NCBI GenBank assembly: GCA_942159475.1
Contig: OW804098.1
Coordinates: forward strand, 111,544,620 to 111,608,619
Origin: Sthenelais limicola
Lineage: Eukaryota > Annelida > Polychaeta > Phyllodocida > Sigalionidae
Direction of reading: 5' to 3'
Length of the DNA stretch: 64,000 nucleotides
Positions within the stretch are counted from its first letter, which is position 1. Each line of letters opens with the position of its first letter. Under the pieces are notes generated by a model. It saw nothing but the letters and a program-made list of their open reading frames with translations. It ran no database searches and was not told the DNA's origin. The translations under genes and the position numbers were made by a program. Shown in pieces: positions 37,338-49,430 of this stretch.

Positions 37338-37504
37338 TATTATGAAGGTCAAACATAGGCTCTTGTTCTTCAAAATCAAGATTTTATGAAGCAAGAACTA
37401 TGTAACAGACACAGACAATTTAAGGAAATATTATATACGATTTCCCTCCTCCCTCTCTCCCAAAACAAGTAAAAATTAAAATTGGCATTAACATTTGCTG
37501 TACA

Positions 37505-37665
37505 TGGGTCAGATTTTCAGAAAATGCACGATTCAGCTTCACCAATCCTCTCAAATAACCCTCATTTAAGACAAAAATGAGCTTCAAAATGCAGTAGTTT
37601 AACATAACAGAACTGATACTCTAAATCAATGGGATACTAAATATACTCAGATATACTGAGCCGGT
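37505..37665. mobile_element. MITE-B fragment
   Basis: TGGGTCAGATTTTCAGAAAA to ATACTCAGATATACTGA; cut off where the Penelope-like sequence begins. Confidence 0.65.
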
Positions 37666-37671
37666 GTGGTA

Positions 37672-37860
37672 AATGTTGTTGGTCGTTACGGATTAGGAAA
37701 TAGACCCTGAGATTTTGTAGTCGTTATTTATTATTCACAAGCTTTCGGGAAACACTCCTTTATCAGGTGTTAGTTAGTAGGCAAAAAAGCTGAGGTTAAG
37801 TGCAAAAATATGTAGTGGTAAGTACGTAGCCAACCTCACAGAACGGTGGGGGCCGTAGCT
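37672..37860 (-). repeat. Penelope-like terminal fragment
   Basis: Minus strand CTGATAAAGG...CCCGAAAGCTT parallels 19199-19312; the core has A in place of an essential G (CTGATAA), so it is probably not catalytic. Confidence 0.4.
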
Positions 37861-37882
37861 AGCCGCAGTGAATTAAAACATT

Positions 37883-38540
37883 TGTGATATGTTTTAAGAA
37901 AATGAGTCACAAGTCGCAAAATTGTTGTTTTTCAAAGTCGTTTACTGACAAGATCTCTTTGTTGGAGTATTTTCATTTTTAGGGTGTGTAGTCCTTGTGG
38001 TTTTATGAATACATGTACCAAATTTCAAGACTGTTTATTAATTATATCAGTGCGTTTCTTAGATCATCCTATTGAGTATATTCATCTACTTTACTGGTAA
38101 TTATCCACCCAGAAATATTGCAAACGGTTTTTTTCAAAGATAAAAATATCTAACTACAAAGATAAAAGTACTTATTAGATGTCCTTAATGTTTACATTCA
38201 TTGGAATCGGGTTGGTCTCATCTTTTGAAACATGGTGATATCTCATAGCGGAACTCCACTATAGGTAAAAAACGGCGCCAACAGGCAAAATTCGTCGCCG
38301 ACATGACTAAAATTTCGGAAAATTCGACATGACTAAAAATTCTAGTGGAAGAGGGGGTAAAATAGGTTGTTGGCAACACATTTATGTGTTGCCAACAATT
38401 GCAAAATATCTATAATTTGATTAGATATTTCGTCGCAAAAAATTCGTCGCAGACGTTTTTTGCCGTTTTTCCCATAGTGGAGTCCCTGCATCAAATCCAT
38501 ATTTTGCGACTTATGACTCATTTTCCTAAAACGGATCACA
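37883..38540. mobile_element. MITE-A copy interrupted by MITE-D
   Basis: TGTGATATGTTTTAAGAAAA ... CATTTTCCTAAAACGGATCACA. The interior is split at 38247 and resumes at 38490 (TCAAATCCATATTTTGCGAC). Confidence 0.8.
38247..38489. mobile_element. MITE-D copy nested in MITE-A
   Basis: GCGGAACTCCACTATAGG ... CCCATAGTGGAGTCCCTGCA with inner AAAACGGC / GCCGTTTT; flanked by TCA on both sides of the host break (3-bp duplication). Confidence 0.7.
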
Positions 38541-38542
38541 TT

Positions 38543-38940
38543 TGTGATTTGTTTCAGGAAAATCAGTCACAAGTCGCAAAATTGATATTATTCAAAGTGT
38601 TTTTCCCACAAGATCTCTTTGTGGAAATGATTTTTGGCGGGTTTAGAACTTATAGTCATACAACTCTATGCAATGAATTGTATTATGCTGGAACTCCACT
38701 ATAGAAAAAAACGGCGCCAACAGGCAAAACGTGTCGCCGACATTCCTAAAAATTGTTTGCAACACTTTTTTCCGGCGTCGGCGCGCAAAAATCACTAGTG
38801 GAAGAGGGGTAAAATAGGTTGTCTGCAACAAATTTATTTGTTGCAGACAATTACAAAATATCTAACTTGATTAGATATTTGTTGCCACGGTCCATTTGTC
38901 GGCGCTGCGCCTGGCTAGTGGAGGAGCTGTAAAAAAGTGT
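38543..38940. mobile_element. Truncated MITE-A carrying a second MITE-D
   Basis: TGTGATTTGTTTCAGGAAAA starts a MITE-A that breaks at about 38688, where GCTGGAACTCCACTATAG opens a MITE-D. Its right end is diverged (GGCTAGTGGAGGAGCTG). Confidence 0.6.
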
Positions 38941-39299
38941 TGCAGCTAAATTTTTCCGTGCGCAAACAAAATTCTTGACCTTGACCTGCATGACCGTGCC
39001 CCGCAGCCAATCACAGCCTTGGAGACAGGAATGACCTATATTTCAGAAACACAACACTAGCACGTGGGTGCATAGGCAGCCAGTTGAAGCAAATTAAGAC
39101 ATTTTGGTCTATTAAACTACATTTTACTGTTGTTTTAAATGGATTTCTGACACATAGGCACCTATCCATTATATCTAAGATCCATTCCACTTGTGTAAAA
39201 GTATATTTTTGGTTTATTATGTAGAACAGAGATACTTCTCACATGCAAGGTCCCTATTTCGAAATAGCAAATTAGTCATTTTTCACTATCAAACTATGT

Positions 39300-39970
39300 T
39301 AGTCCAGTAGATAAGCCCAAAATATAGGACTAATTGTGCACTTTTTCATAAAAGCATGAAATTTGGCATAATGGTACTTTTTGATGTGCTGATCATTTTT
39401 AGCTATAGACCCAATCTGGAATTTTGTTTCTTTGGTCATGGTTGCTATGGAAACATTCTAATAAGGAATTTGGCTTTAATAGTTACATCAGCCCCATTTT
39501 TTGCAGGGGTAATATGTTTTGAGGATTGATTCCTATACAGAAATTTACCCTCTTTCATTTGGACTGGGTCCAACATCTTGGAAATATGGAACTTGGTCGC
39601 CATGGCAACCAAATAAAAAAATGGAATGTTTTGGGTACAAAATAATAAATATTCTGTTTTTATTATCATGTTGTATATCAAAACAAAGCGTTCTTAAAGA
39701 GCAATCAAACTATGCTCATGAATTTATTCTAAGAATGTTCTGGTAACCATGGCAACCAGATACCCTCTGAAAAATTAGTCAATATGGGTCCGATTTTACT
39801 CTTTGATTTTGCTTATGAATCATGGGCACAACAATGATTAAATATATTGAATGGATAGCCTAGCTCCTTAGCTTTAATTTGATGTATAGAAACCTTCATT
39901 GGTTGTCATAGTCACTGTGGTATGACTCCACAAACATGGACTCAATATCATGGCTACGACCCTTGTATTG
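39300..39970 (+). repeat. Left arm of second long-TIR element
   Basis: Inverted match to 43100-43759; contains GGTCATGGTTGCTATGGAAA, GGTAACCATGGCAACC and CAACAATGATTAAATATATT. The open frame 39519-39746 and its counterpart in the other arm are not conserved as protein. Confidence 0.8.
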
Positions 39971-42900
39971 GCCTTGAATTATTTATTTAGCAAAAATATA
40001 TGAAAACGGAAAAGTCATTTATGAAATAATCCACTTTATTTGATGAACATGATTGATGTTTCTAATAAGATGTCCATTTTAGTTTTATTCAGGTTTAGGT
40101 GAAATGACTTCTTATTGATGGGTAAGCCACAGGTATTATAAGTGTTTCATTAAGGTGCACGGACCATCAAGGCATATGTTAAGAATTTGGTATTCATGGC
40201 CAGCATTTTAGGCCAAATCAAAGGATTTGTTCATTCTTATCATTATTAAAGGGATGTAAATGATTTAAGATCATAAGAAACTGCTTAAAACATATATTCC
40301 CATGTTGCTATGTAAGAAACAGTCACCTAGCAACCAGAAATTGTTGAAATAAACATCCCAAAGTGATGACCATGTTTCCCTTGAATTGGTTTGGCTACAA
40401 ATTAAGGTTACACTAAATTTGATGTCAACTTCAAAATATCCAGGCATCCAATGGTGTTCTCATTTATTTGTGAGTTTATTCTGTTGCTCAGCAGCAACAG
40501 TGGTCACAGTTTCCCCCTAGTTACGGACCTTTTAGAGACTCTGAACTGAAAATCTAATGATGCCTAGCTCCCGCCCCCCCCCCCCCCCACCCCAGGTAAT
40601 CTATACTGATGATTCCATATGTACCATCAGTTTTGGGCCTGTAACTTGTACAGGAGTATTTCATGCTTTTATGAAAAAATAGACAATTATGTTGCTAATC
40701 AACAGACATTTACCTGCCAACTTTAAAGCCAAAACACTATTTAGGAAACCATAATTTTTTTTTTGCAAATAGCAAAAACATTGTAGTCTTCAGAGTATTT
40801 GTGAAGCATTATATTGATCAACACCATCATTTACCACCAGAAACATAAGAAAAGAAGTCTGGTTCTGTCTTAGAAGGAGGCAGACATATTGGTAAGCAAC
40901 AGCGCCACCGGTGGTGATTTCTGTGTATTGATGACGTCACTAGCCCTCTCTATCTGACTGGTTACCCTACGCGGTACATATGTAAACAAAGATTGAACTG
41001 AGAACAGTTCTCAGTTCAGTTTGAAGTATTGATATATACATAATTATATGATGTATACAGTGAGAATATTTGGATATTCATATTAGTATATATACAAATT
41101 ACGAATATGCCTTAAGTCACCCAATTTGTCACCTAATTTGTGCATGCAAATCTCTCCCTACTACTCAGAAACTGGACACCGTAAGCCTAATAATGGCGGC
41201 GACGGCGGAAATGTTTTGACACTTTCACTCCTCACCCCTGCCTCACCCTTACCCCCAGTAGCTTTAACACCTTCCCCTGCATGTGTTAATGGCATATTCA
41301 GGCTCAAAGGCAACCTGTTGTACACTGTTCATCATTCGTCTATACAAAAAAATGGCTTAAATCAATTGAAAAGTTTGATGTCCACTCAGGCATGGCCAGT
41401 GCAATACAGTGGCAAAAGCCTGTGCCTCGTTGTGAGTTGTGGTTCATATACGTCATCAGAGGTCACATGACTTACAGCAATGGCGGCCTCCAGACAAGTT
41501 GTCTGCTATAATTAATTTGATGTAAAATAGCTCCACACTTCTTTAATATATGAGAATTACATAAAATACATATGTGAGGTCGTTGGATACGATTGTCTGA
41601 CCTAAAAAATATATACATAATATCCTATGAAGTTTGGGCTTTAACCATCTGGAAATGTACCTTCCTGAACATTACCCCACTAAGATATTTACCATCCAGG
41701 AGATTCACTTGCCTAGGACATTTACCCCATGAGTAATTAAAGTAATTAATTATAATCTTTTGAATGAATTCAAATTATATTAGGTGAGGATGTTAGTCAG
41801 TGAAATCCTGAGATCACTTGACACAGGGACTACCCAGATAACCCAAGAAGTGTACAGCCAGAATGCTCACATGGATTTGCATAAGCTGCCCAGGAGACAA
41901 CGATAGTGACTGAAAGACAGGGTAGAATGAATGGTACATGGAATGATGGAGACTGAAAGCCTCAAAAGGCAATTCCTATAGGAAGGGACACATATTGCCA
42001 AAAAGCATCATGATTACAATGTAATTTTGTAGTGGTGACATAGGCCCACCCTGAAATGACATAACATTATTAAAATGTGCATTGCCAATAGCAATGTGGT
42101 TGCTGTGCAGTGTCATCCTCATGTGATATATATATATTTCCATCAGTATCAGCAATTGACATTCATTTTCTCACATTTGGGATCATCAAGCATAATGCTA
42201 TTTCAATGGTGCTGTCCTGAATGGGTTAAGCACCCACTGCTCACACACTCCTTAAAGTCATATTACTAGTAAATCTGTCTCTCATCTTCAGTGTCCAGTT
42301 GGGTTTCAAAGCATATAGATTAGCAGGTGTTGGTCTGTCCCAGAGGCTGAGCTATGTGGGGGGTGAAACCACAACATCCCTCTGTATTCCTCCAAAAGGG
42401 GGAAGGGAGTGACTTGAAGGAGTGATGCAGGCTCTTGACCTTGATAAGCACCCTATATGTTATCAATTAGTGAGGTCACTCTGTCTCTGAGCCATATGTT
42501 GTTATCCCTCTCATGAGATCACAGATTTGGAGGGGTGAGGGTGAGGGGGCATTGGCTTTTTGCTCATATCTGCTCATATAAATTTGTTTTTTTTAGAGTT
42601 GTATTAGCATCAACATCAAATTGAGACTGGGAGATACATATGGAAATATGAGTAGATTAGGAAATTAAAATAAAAATAACCGAATAATCGTGAGAGGTAC
42701 CCTTTAAAATTGCATGTTACCATGCAGAGGACCATCTGACCATCTGATGACCATCTGCAGTGGTTGCTAAGGAACCACTGCAGATAGAACATATTCAATG
42801 ACACCAATGAATTTGTTGGGGTCGATATAGTGGGGGTAGGGGTTATCAAGTAAATAATAATTATAAAATTTACTGAAATATAGGCTGATTCCTATAAACC

Positions 42901-43099
42901 AATCAGATTTCAGCTAATTTGCGTACAAAGGGCCAAATATGGCACCCTGTCTTGTCTTCATCAGCACCCTCAAAACACTCTATTAAAATAAAATGACCTT
43001 GATGGGAACAGAAAATGACTTGACAGGCAGGTCTTATGGGCATACATGGGTCATAACCAGGGGTAGGCTACTCTGACCTGGAAGTCTATACAAGGGTCA
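39971..43099. other. Interior of second long-TIR element
   Basis: No transposase frame seen. Holds a C run at 40567-40590, a perfect 11-bp palindrome (GAACTGAGAAC around 41006) and CpG-containing segments near 40900-41500 (GCGGCGACGGCGG, TGACGTCA). Open frames such as 41126-41470 have no support. Confidence 0.45.
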
Positions 43100-43759
43100 A
43101 CACAAGGGTAGTAGACATGATATTGAGTCCATGTTTGTGGAGTATTACCTCAGTAACTATGACAACCAATGAAGATTTCTATATATCAAATTAAAGCTAA
43201 GGAGCTAGGCTATGTATTCAATATATTTAATCATTGTTGTGCCCATGACTTATAAGCAAAATCAAAGAGTATATCTGACCCATATTGACTCATATTGTAT
43301 AGGTTATTTGGTTGCCATGGTTACCAGAACATTCTTAGAATAAATTCATGGGCATAGTTCAATTGCTCTTTAAGAATGCTTTGTTTTGATATGCAACATG
43401 ATAACAAAAACAGAATATTTCTCATTTTGTACCCAAAACATTCCATTTTTTTATTTGGTTGCCATGGTGACCACATTTCCACATTTCCCAGATGTTTCGA
43501 CCCAGTCCAAATGAAAGAGCATAAAATTCTGTATAGGAATCAATCCTCAAATCTTACTATCCCTGCAAAAAATGGGGCTGATAAAACTATGAATGCCAAA
43601 TTACTTTTTAGAATGTTTCCATAGCAACCATGACCAAGGAAACAAAATTCCAGATTGGGTCTATAGCTAAAAATGATCAGCACATCAAAAAGTACCCCTG
43701 TGCCAAATGTCATGCTTTTATGAAAAAATGCACAATTGTTTGGCTTATCGACTGGACTA
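43100..43759 (-). repeat. Right arm of second long-TIR element
   Basis: See left arm. Same X-box-like motifs in inverted order. Confidence 0.8.
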
Positions 43760-43865
43760 TGTATTGTATTGTTGTTTTGAGTTTATTCTAAGCGTTGGCA
43801 GTGTGTGAAATTAACTTTTTTCTTCACCTGCCAACTTGGCGGGTGAATGTGAGATTTACACCCAC

Positions 43866-44255
43866 AGTTTTGGTGTCAAATGAAGCGTAATTCTATGTAG
43901 AACAACATATCCGAAATCCCCAATAATCCGCTTGAGGGAAATTCTTTTATATGCGTTTAAATGTTTTAAAATAGTTATTTTAATATTTGTTATTTTTCGG
44001 TGCACCTACCCTGAAAAAAGGGCCGGTCTTGGTGTCAAATGAAGCGAAATCCCAAGTAGCATAACATATCCAAAATTCGCAAAGATCTGTTTTGCTGATT
44101 TTCTTTTATGTGCGTTTGAGTGGGTTTTTTCATTTGTTTTTATTATATTTGTTTCGAATATTGTGCGTTTGAATATTGTTGAATATCTAAGCATTTAAGC
44201 AAGTTTTTGTATAGAAAAGTTAAATCAATTTGTATGGCCAATTATGGCAAAAAAT
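43866..44255 (+). mobile_element. Solo TIR of the 12421-16970 transposon family
   Basis: TTTTGGTGTCAAATGAAGCG, AACATATCCGAAATCCCC, then a second subrepeat and ATTTAAGCAAGTTTTTGTATAG, the same order as the left TIR at 12480-12980. No gene attached. Confidence 0.7.
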
Positions 44256-44499
44256 GTAGATTTATCTACAGGGTAATGATCGTTGGATAGAGTACTAATA
44301 ATCCTGATAAAATTAAAATAAAACTGCCTATAGGAAGAAAATCAACTAGTCAATGAAAAAATAAATAACACAATCTATACAGGTGTGTAGAAATTGACTT
44401 GGGGTTTCACCATAAGATGCTTACTTGTACCAAAAGTAATTCCAGCATTTAAAAAAACCTGTAACTCACTCTAGCATTGGGAAGGAATTTTCTTTTCAT

Positions 44500-44560
44500 A
44501 TTTGATTTGATTTGAAGAATTCTTTTATTTGCAAGAATGGTACAATGCAGAAGGTAGTTA
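44500..44560 (-). repeat. LINE-like 3' end with (TTGAT)n tail
   Basis: Minus strand GCAAATAAAAGAATTCTTCA followed by AATCA pentamers. Confidence 0.45.
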
Positions 44561-44719
44561 CACCAATCATGATACAAGCATATCATTTCCTCCGGTGAAT
44601 GCCTTATTACCTGATAACCTTTTTGATCTCTATCATGTTTAAGATGGAATAAATAGTTATTAATTACATCAATGATAACTGCTCTAGAAAAAAGGATCAG
44701 CGATTATGAGTCCTATGAG

Positions 44720-45005
44720 AAAATATGGGAAACACTCGCTATAGTGGAGTAGCATTAACAACAATTTCATTTATGTCGGCAACACAGTCTACATGTCGGC
44801 AACACATTCCAGCATAGTGGAAGAGTGGCTCTGCAACAAATCTCAATGCATATACAACAATTCCCAGAGAATGCTGCAACATTATGAGATCCTCCTCCAC
44901 TTGCATTTTTGTTGCCGACATAAAATGATCGGTCATTTGTTGGCAGCAAAAAATTCGTCGCAGCCATTTTTGGCCGTGTTTCCCATAGTGGAGTTCCGGC
45001 ATTAG
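44720..45005. mobile_element. MITE-D copy
   Basis: CTATAGTGGAGTAGC at left and CCCATAGTGGAGTTCCGGCA at right with GGCAACACA repeats inside; arms partly rearranged. Confidence 0.5.
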
Positions 45006-45359
45006 GTGCAAAGCATTGTATTAGATATATCCTTATATAGTCTGAAGCCCTTGGTATGGAGTATATATATGTTTTTATTTGTGACATATGTAATATGAAT
45101 AGGAGTTGGTTACTAATTAAACAATAATTCACTTATTGAAATAGTGTTGTGATAATTGGATGAGATCGAGTTTCTAGTGATTGATGAATGTCTGATTGAT
45201 ATCCCACATACCGTTGGGGAAGTGAGAAAACAATGGGGCCGTTGCTATCCGTAATCTGTTTTCAGGGGAGCGCATTTTCATAGGAGCACAAACCACTTTA
45301 TATTTTGAATACTGTAATGCCTAATGGTGTGGGTAAACATGGAGTATGTTAACAGTAAA

Positions 45360-45512
45360 GATTAAGGTCTCCTTAGAAGTACTCTTGAGTCTGAAAATGA
45401 AATATTTCTTCACCCCATGCATGAGTGAATCACATAATCAGGGATGCATGAACCTAAGGCCAAATAAATAGTTGCATGTCTATTTCTCACTGGCTGAAAA
45501 CTAACTTAATGG
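45360..45512 (+). repeat. Dispersed repeat, partner at 55757-55912
   Basis: AAGGTCTCCTTAGAAGTACT ... GGCTGAAAACTAACTTA matches the reverse complement of 55757-55912 at roughly 90 percent by eye. Family unknown. Confidence 0.65.
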
Positions 45513-45519
45513 ACAGGGC

Positions 45520-45720
45520 CGTAACCAGCCTTCCAAGGGGGGGTGTTCTTGAATGGGGCAAAGGGGGACTGTATAACTCCAGCAGCTTTGCTGCTGGTGT
45601 GAGCGCCAAAGGCGTGAAGCGTGACTAGGGGGGTCCAGGGGCATGCCCCCCAGGAAAAAATTGATATTGAGTAGTGAAATGGTGCATTCTGAGGGCATTT
45701 CTCCATATATTTTAGGAATC
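45520..45720. repeat. G-rich repeat with GGGGCATGCCCC palindrome
   Basis: GGGGGGTCCAGGGGCATGCC then CCAGGAAAAAATT, and ATTCTGAGGGCATTTCTCC. A related G/C-rich decayed series follows at 46730-47060 and 47450-47780. Short open frames here are artefacts. Confidence 0.45.
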
Positions 45721-47950
45721 TGAGAGCATTAACTGAAACAATCAATCAATAATTATATACACTTTATTTCAATTAATGACTTTTCACAATTCTTTTTTTT
45801 ATTAATTGTATCACCAACAACACTAGGCTTGCTCCTTTTTGCAGGATATTGGTATGCAAGTCTTGAATATTTGAAATACATATATCTGGCCAGTAGGTAC
45901 ACAAAATTAGACAATTTCTTTTTTATTCTTATTTCAATCAGGCCGATATTTAATAATAAAGCTCTATCCTTCAAGGATGACCTCAGGATTTATGTTAATG
46001 AATTGATTTATAGATACACTGTATGCATGAGTCAGGTGCCTTCATCTTTCATCTTTCCCATTGTTATTCAATCTTTAATGTTTTTTCTCTGGTAATTTTG
46101 TTTATAGTTTGGTGTGAGTATCTTCTAATCTAATATATCTCAATGCTCACTGACAAATTTGTACATGGTTTCAAGACACTACGAAAACCACTTAAGAGTG
46201 AGAGTGTTTGTAATAGATTTACCTGATCAAAGATATTTTGTTTAACAAAAAGATAATTTAAGGTTTGACACTAGTTTTTGATATTTGTTTATAATTTGAC
46301 AAAATTTGGTAATAGAAATTGTGGAATTTGGGATGTTTGGGATGTACTTATTTCAGTATAATAAGGACTAAAACTTGCATCCCTCAGATTATTAGTTATT
46401 ACATGGCCTTGAGTTCCTTGAAAGTCGTGAAATTGTATTATGATTTTCAAGGCATTATAGTCAATTCTCACAAAATGGGGGCAGTCAGTGTTTTTGAATT
46501 CCAAGGTTCACTGAGCTTACATTTTTATTATTTTGGTTTATTTGTCATGCCTGGAAAAACTGTATTTTAGGTATAGAAATCTTTGAATTTTATCATGACA
46601 GACATTGGTAGATTTAGAGCTTGATTCTGTAAAAATATCCTTAATTACAGGCACTAAAAAGTCATTTTATTCATTTCAAATCCACCAGAATGCAGAATGC
46701 ATTAGAGAGTATGTGTACAACAAATATCCCAGGGGGAACACCCCCTGACCCACCCTCCCTTAGGTTTGTTTGGATCACAAAATTCCATTGATATGACTAA
46801 ATTATCTGGTTAAAATACTGTTTTACCAGGCCTTGAATTACCAGGACTAGTGAAAACCTAGGAGGACTAGTGGGAAATAAAGGCCACTAGTCCCCCTGAC
46901 TAGTGGGAATTTTAAGTTAGCCTGAACCCCTGCCAGCTGAATATGGTTTACAGAGATGGAGGTGTGTGTGTGTGTTGGGGGACCATACACAGCTGAATAT
47001 CGTTTACTGAGATGTAGTCGGGGTGGGGGTGGGGGACCAAACATCCCATACACCCAGCTACAGGGTTTATGTTAGTAGTCGGGACCCGAGGAAAAATACT
47101 CGCCTCCTTTTCTCAGCTGCCCGGCTACTTAGTGACCATTTAGAACATTTTTTTTAAACATGTATTTTAAAAAATGAACTGACGTCGAGCATCAAGCTCT
47201 GTTCGGACTTACATGTGTACCAGTCTGATCACAATTAAAATGACACAGAATGTGAATCAGACATTGCATTTTGATGCTTAAGTTCGAATTCAAAAGCGCT
47301 GCTTGCCCCAATTTTGTAAGAATCGACCATACACATAAAGAGGAAAATTTATGTATACAATTTTAACACTGAAATCTCTATAAAACCTATGCTAGAAATA
47401 CACCAGAAGCCACAACTCTTTATGCAAAATTCAAAATTTTCTTATCAGGAGGGGTCATCCCCTACCGCACCCTCCCCCAGCACTGCGCTTGGATAAAATT
47501 TGAACACCAGAAGTCATTCTTCATGCAAAAATCTAAAATTTTCTGGGGTGCCTCCCCCCAGGATAGCCCCTGCACCCACCTCTGTGCTGGGCACGGGCTC
47601 AGTCTCAGAAAATGTGGTCCCCCCTACTTCCACAAAAATATCCCATACTCAAAACCTTAACAAAAGCCCTGTAGCTGAGTATGTGGGGGGGGGGAACACC
47701 CCAGTCCCCTCTAGCTGAGTAATCTTTGCATCATCAAGTGGGTGTGGGGTGGGGTTAAACCCCCACACCCCCATACACATGCATTTGTTCTACCCCATTG
47801 ATATGGCTCCCGCCTTAGCTTTATCTCCGCCTCCAGGTGGCGTGATGGTCGGACAGCTTATTTTCGCGCTATCAAGGATAAGGAGAATTCAACAATATAT
47901 GATAGCAGGTATTCACTCATTTGCAGTGTGTACAAGCCCCGATCGTGGTA
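45721..47950. other. Intergenic, no supported gene
   Basis: AT-rich to 46620, then alternating G/C-rich degenerate repeats. Frames at 45829-46095, 46319-46570 and 47500-47973 show no domain, splice or repeat-free support. Confidence 0.35.
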
Positions 47951-47954
47951 TAAT

Positions 47955-48165
47955 ACTATTCTCTCATACATGAGGTATACATATGGTATCACATAGTGTA
48001 TACATGTATCTCATCGAAAATTGACCCCCTACTTGTATGGTATCATTGAATAATACCATTGGTACAATAGTATTCTCTCATACATGATGTATACATATAG
48101 TATCATATAGCATGCATACCATCGAAAATTAACCCTCTATACTTGTATGGTATCACTGATTTTTT
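47955..48165. repeat. Tandem duplication, unit about 115 bp
   Basis: ATACTATTCTCTCATACATG...CATCGAAAATTGACCC...CTTGTATGGTATCA occurs at 47951-48048 and again at 48067-48164. Confidence 0.7.
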
Positions 48166-49040
48166 TTATTACAGCTTGAAGTTTTATAAGTCTATATTTT
48201 GTAGGAATATTATTAAAGCAAACGCCGTTTTTTTAACTATAGACTCATACAAGTTAGGTTCACAGGACAGATTTCGACCAGTTTTACCGAGCCCCTTTTA
48301 TTGCTATAAGGGCAATCATAATTTTGAACCTGTTATTGCTCAAACACCCAAATGCCTACCAGTTCAACCAGAAAATCGGTCATATGTACATTAATTATGA
48401 TTTCAGTAGTTTAACTTTCATTACCCTAATTGTTGATGCATGAATATACATCCGTGTGAACATAAACAACTTAAATTATCCTCCCCTCACTTTCTCCTGT
48501 TCACCTAGGTTGATTGGCTATTACACTTATTTGTCCCCAGCCACACTAGTTACAGGATTATGCATGAAAACATTCTGGAGCTATATCACATTCGGATTCC
48601 ATGTTGTAATATTAGCAGTTGTAGATCCATAAGTGCTGACAAATGAACGCTCAATATGGGATAAAAGTTATGTTTTTATATCTCTGCATAAATGGGTGGG
48701 TCATTTTTCGATGGGGTGGGTCACTTTCCGACTGCTGAAAAGTTACCCATTCGTCGATTTTTGATGTTGAAAAACGATTTTCGATGCGTTCACTTTTCAA
48801 TATGACACCGGAAGTAAATTATCCCCATAGAGTTAGGATTGGGGTGATAAATAATCACTCTATACATCACCCCAGTAAAGGTTTGACAATTATGGAGGCT
48901 ATATAGTTGAAATAATTTGCCTCTAAAGAATGATATATGTAAGTTAGAATTCATAAAACTTTATGATCAATGAACAAACAGAATTTATAAATGTATCTCC
49001 ACAATGGTGGAGCTATGGGAATTATGTGCGACATGTCCAC

Positions 49041-49050
49041 ATGACGTCAT
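49041..49050. promoter_or_regulatory. Palindromic CRE-like site
   Basis: ATGACGTCAT, about 380 bp upstream of a candidate start codon. Confidence 0.3.
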
Positions 49051-49085
49051 GAAACTGCTACAGAAAAATCGCAAAAGACAGAAAG

Positions 49086-49128
49086 CCATTTTCTCACTTC
49101 GGTGTCAGACACCGAAGTGAGAAAATGG
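49086..49128. repeat. 43-bp perfect palindrome
   Basis: CCATTTTCTCACTTCGGTGT C at 49086-49106 and its exact reverse complement at 49108-49128 around a single central A. Confidence 0.9.
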
Positions 49129-49430
49129 TTTCTGCTTACTTAAATTGTCAGTCTATTGTCTGTCATTGGATTATTTGCCATCAACGACCAAGAATAGAAC
49201 ATGGAGAGTGTACTATGCAAAGATTTGACTGAGAAAGATCCGAAAAAATATCTTTGATTGACGATTTGAATGGTTGACTTTGGGAACTGCAACTGCTATG
49301 GAGGTTTCGACCACTGCAACATGTGCTTGGCTTTATCATTGGAATTTATTTTAAATCGTCAAGGTTTTTCTGTGCCTGTGTTAAGTCGTTGAGAATTATC
49401 TGAGCCTGGATTTACCAAAAGGGTGACACA

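Larger units (their letters stand above)
39300..43759. mobile_element. Second long-TIR element, 4.46 kb, apparently non-autonomous
   Basis: TAGTCCAGTAGATAAGCC at left; GGCTTATCGACTGGACTA at right; TGT on both sides (39297-39299, 43760-43762). Arms of about 650 bp (39300-39970 and 43100-43759) are inverted copies of each other with small indels. No long conserved ORF between them. Ends resemble those of the 12421-16970 element. Confidence 0.75.

Noticed and set aside
39519..43624. Matching small ORFs in the two arms of the long-TIR element
   Set aside because: The two arms are inverted DNA copies and the frames differ in length and sequence; no protein-level conservation is evident.
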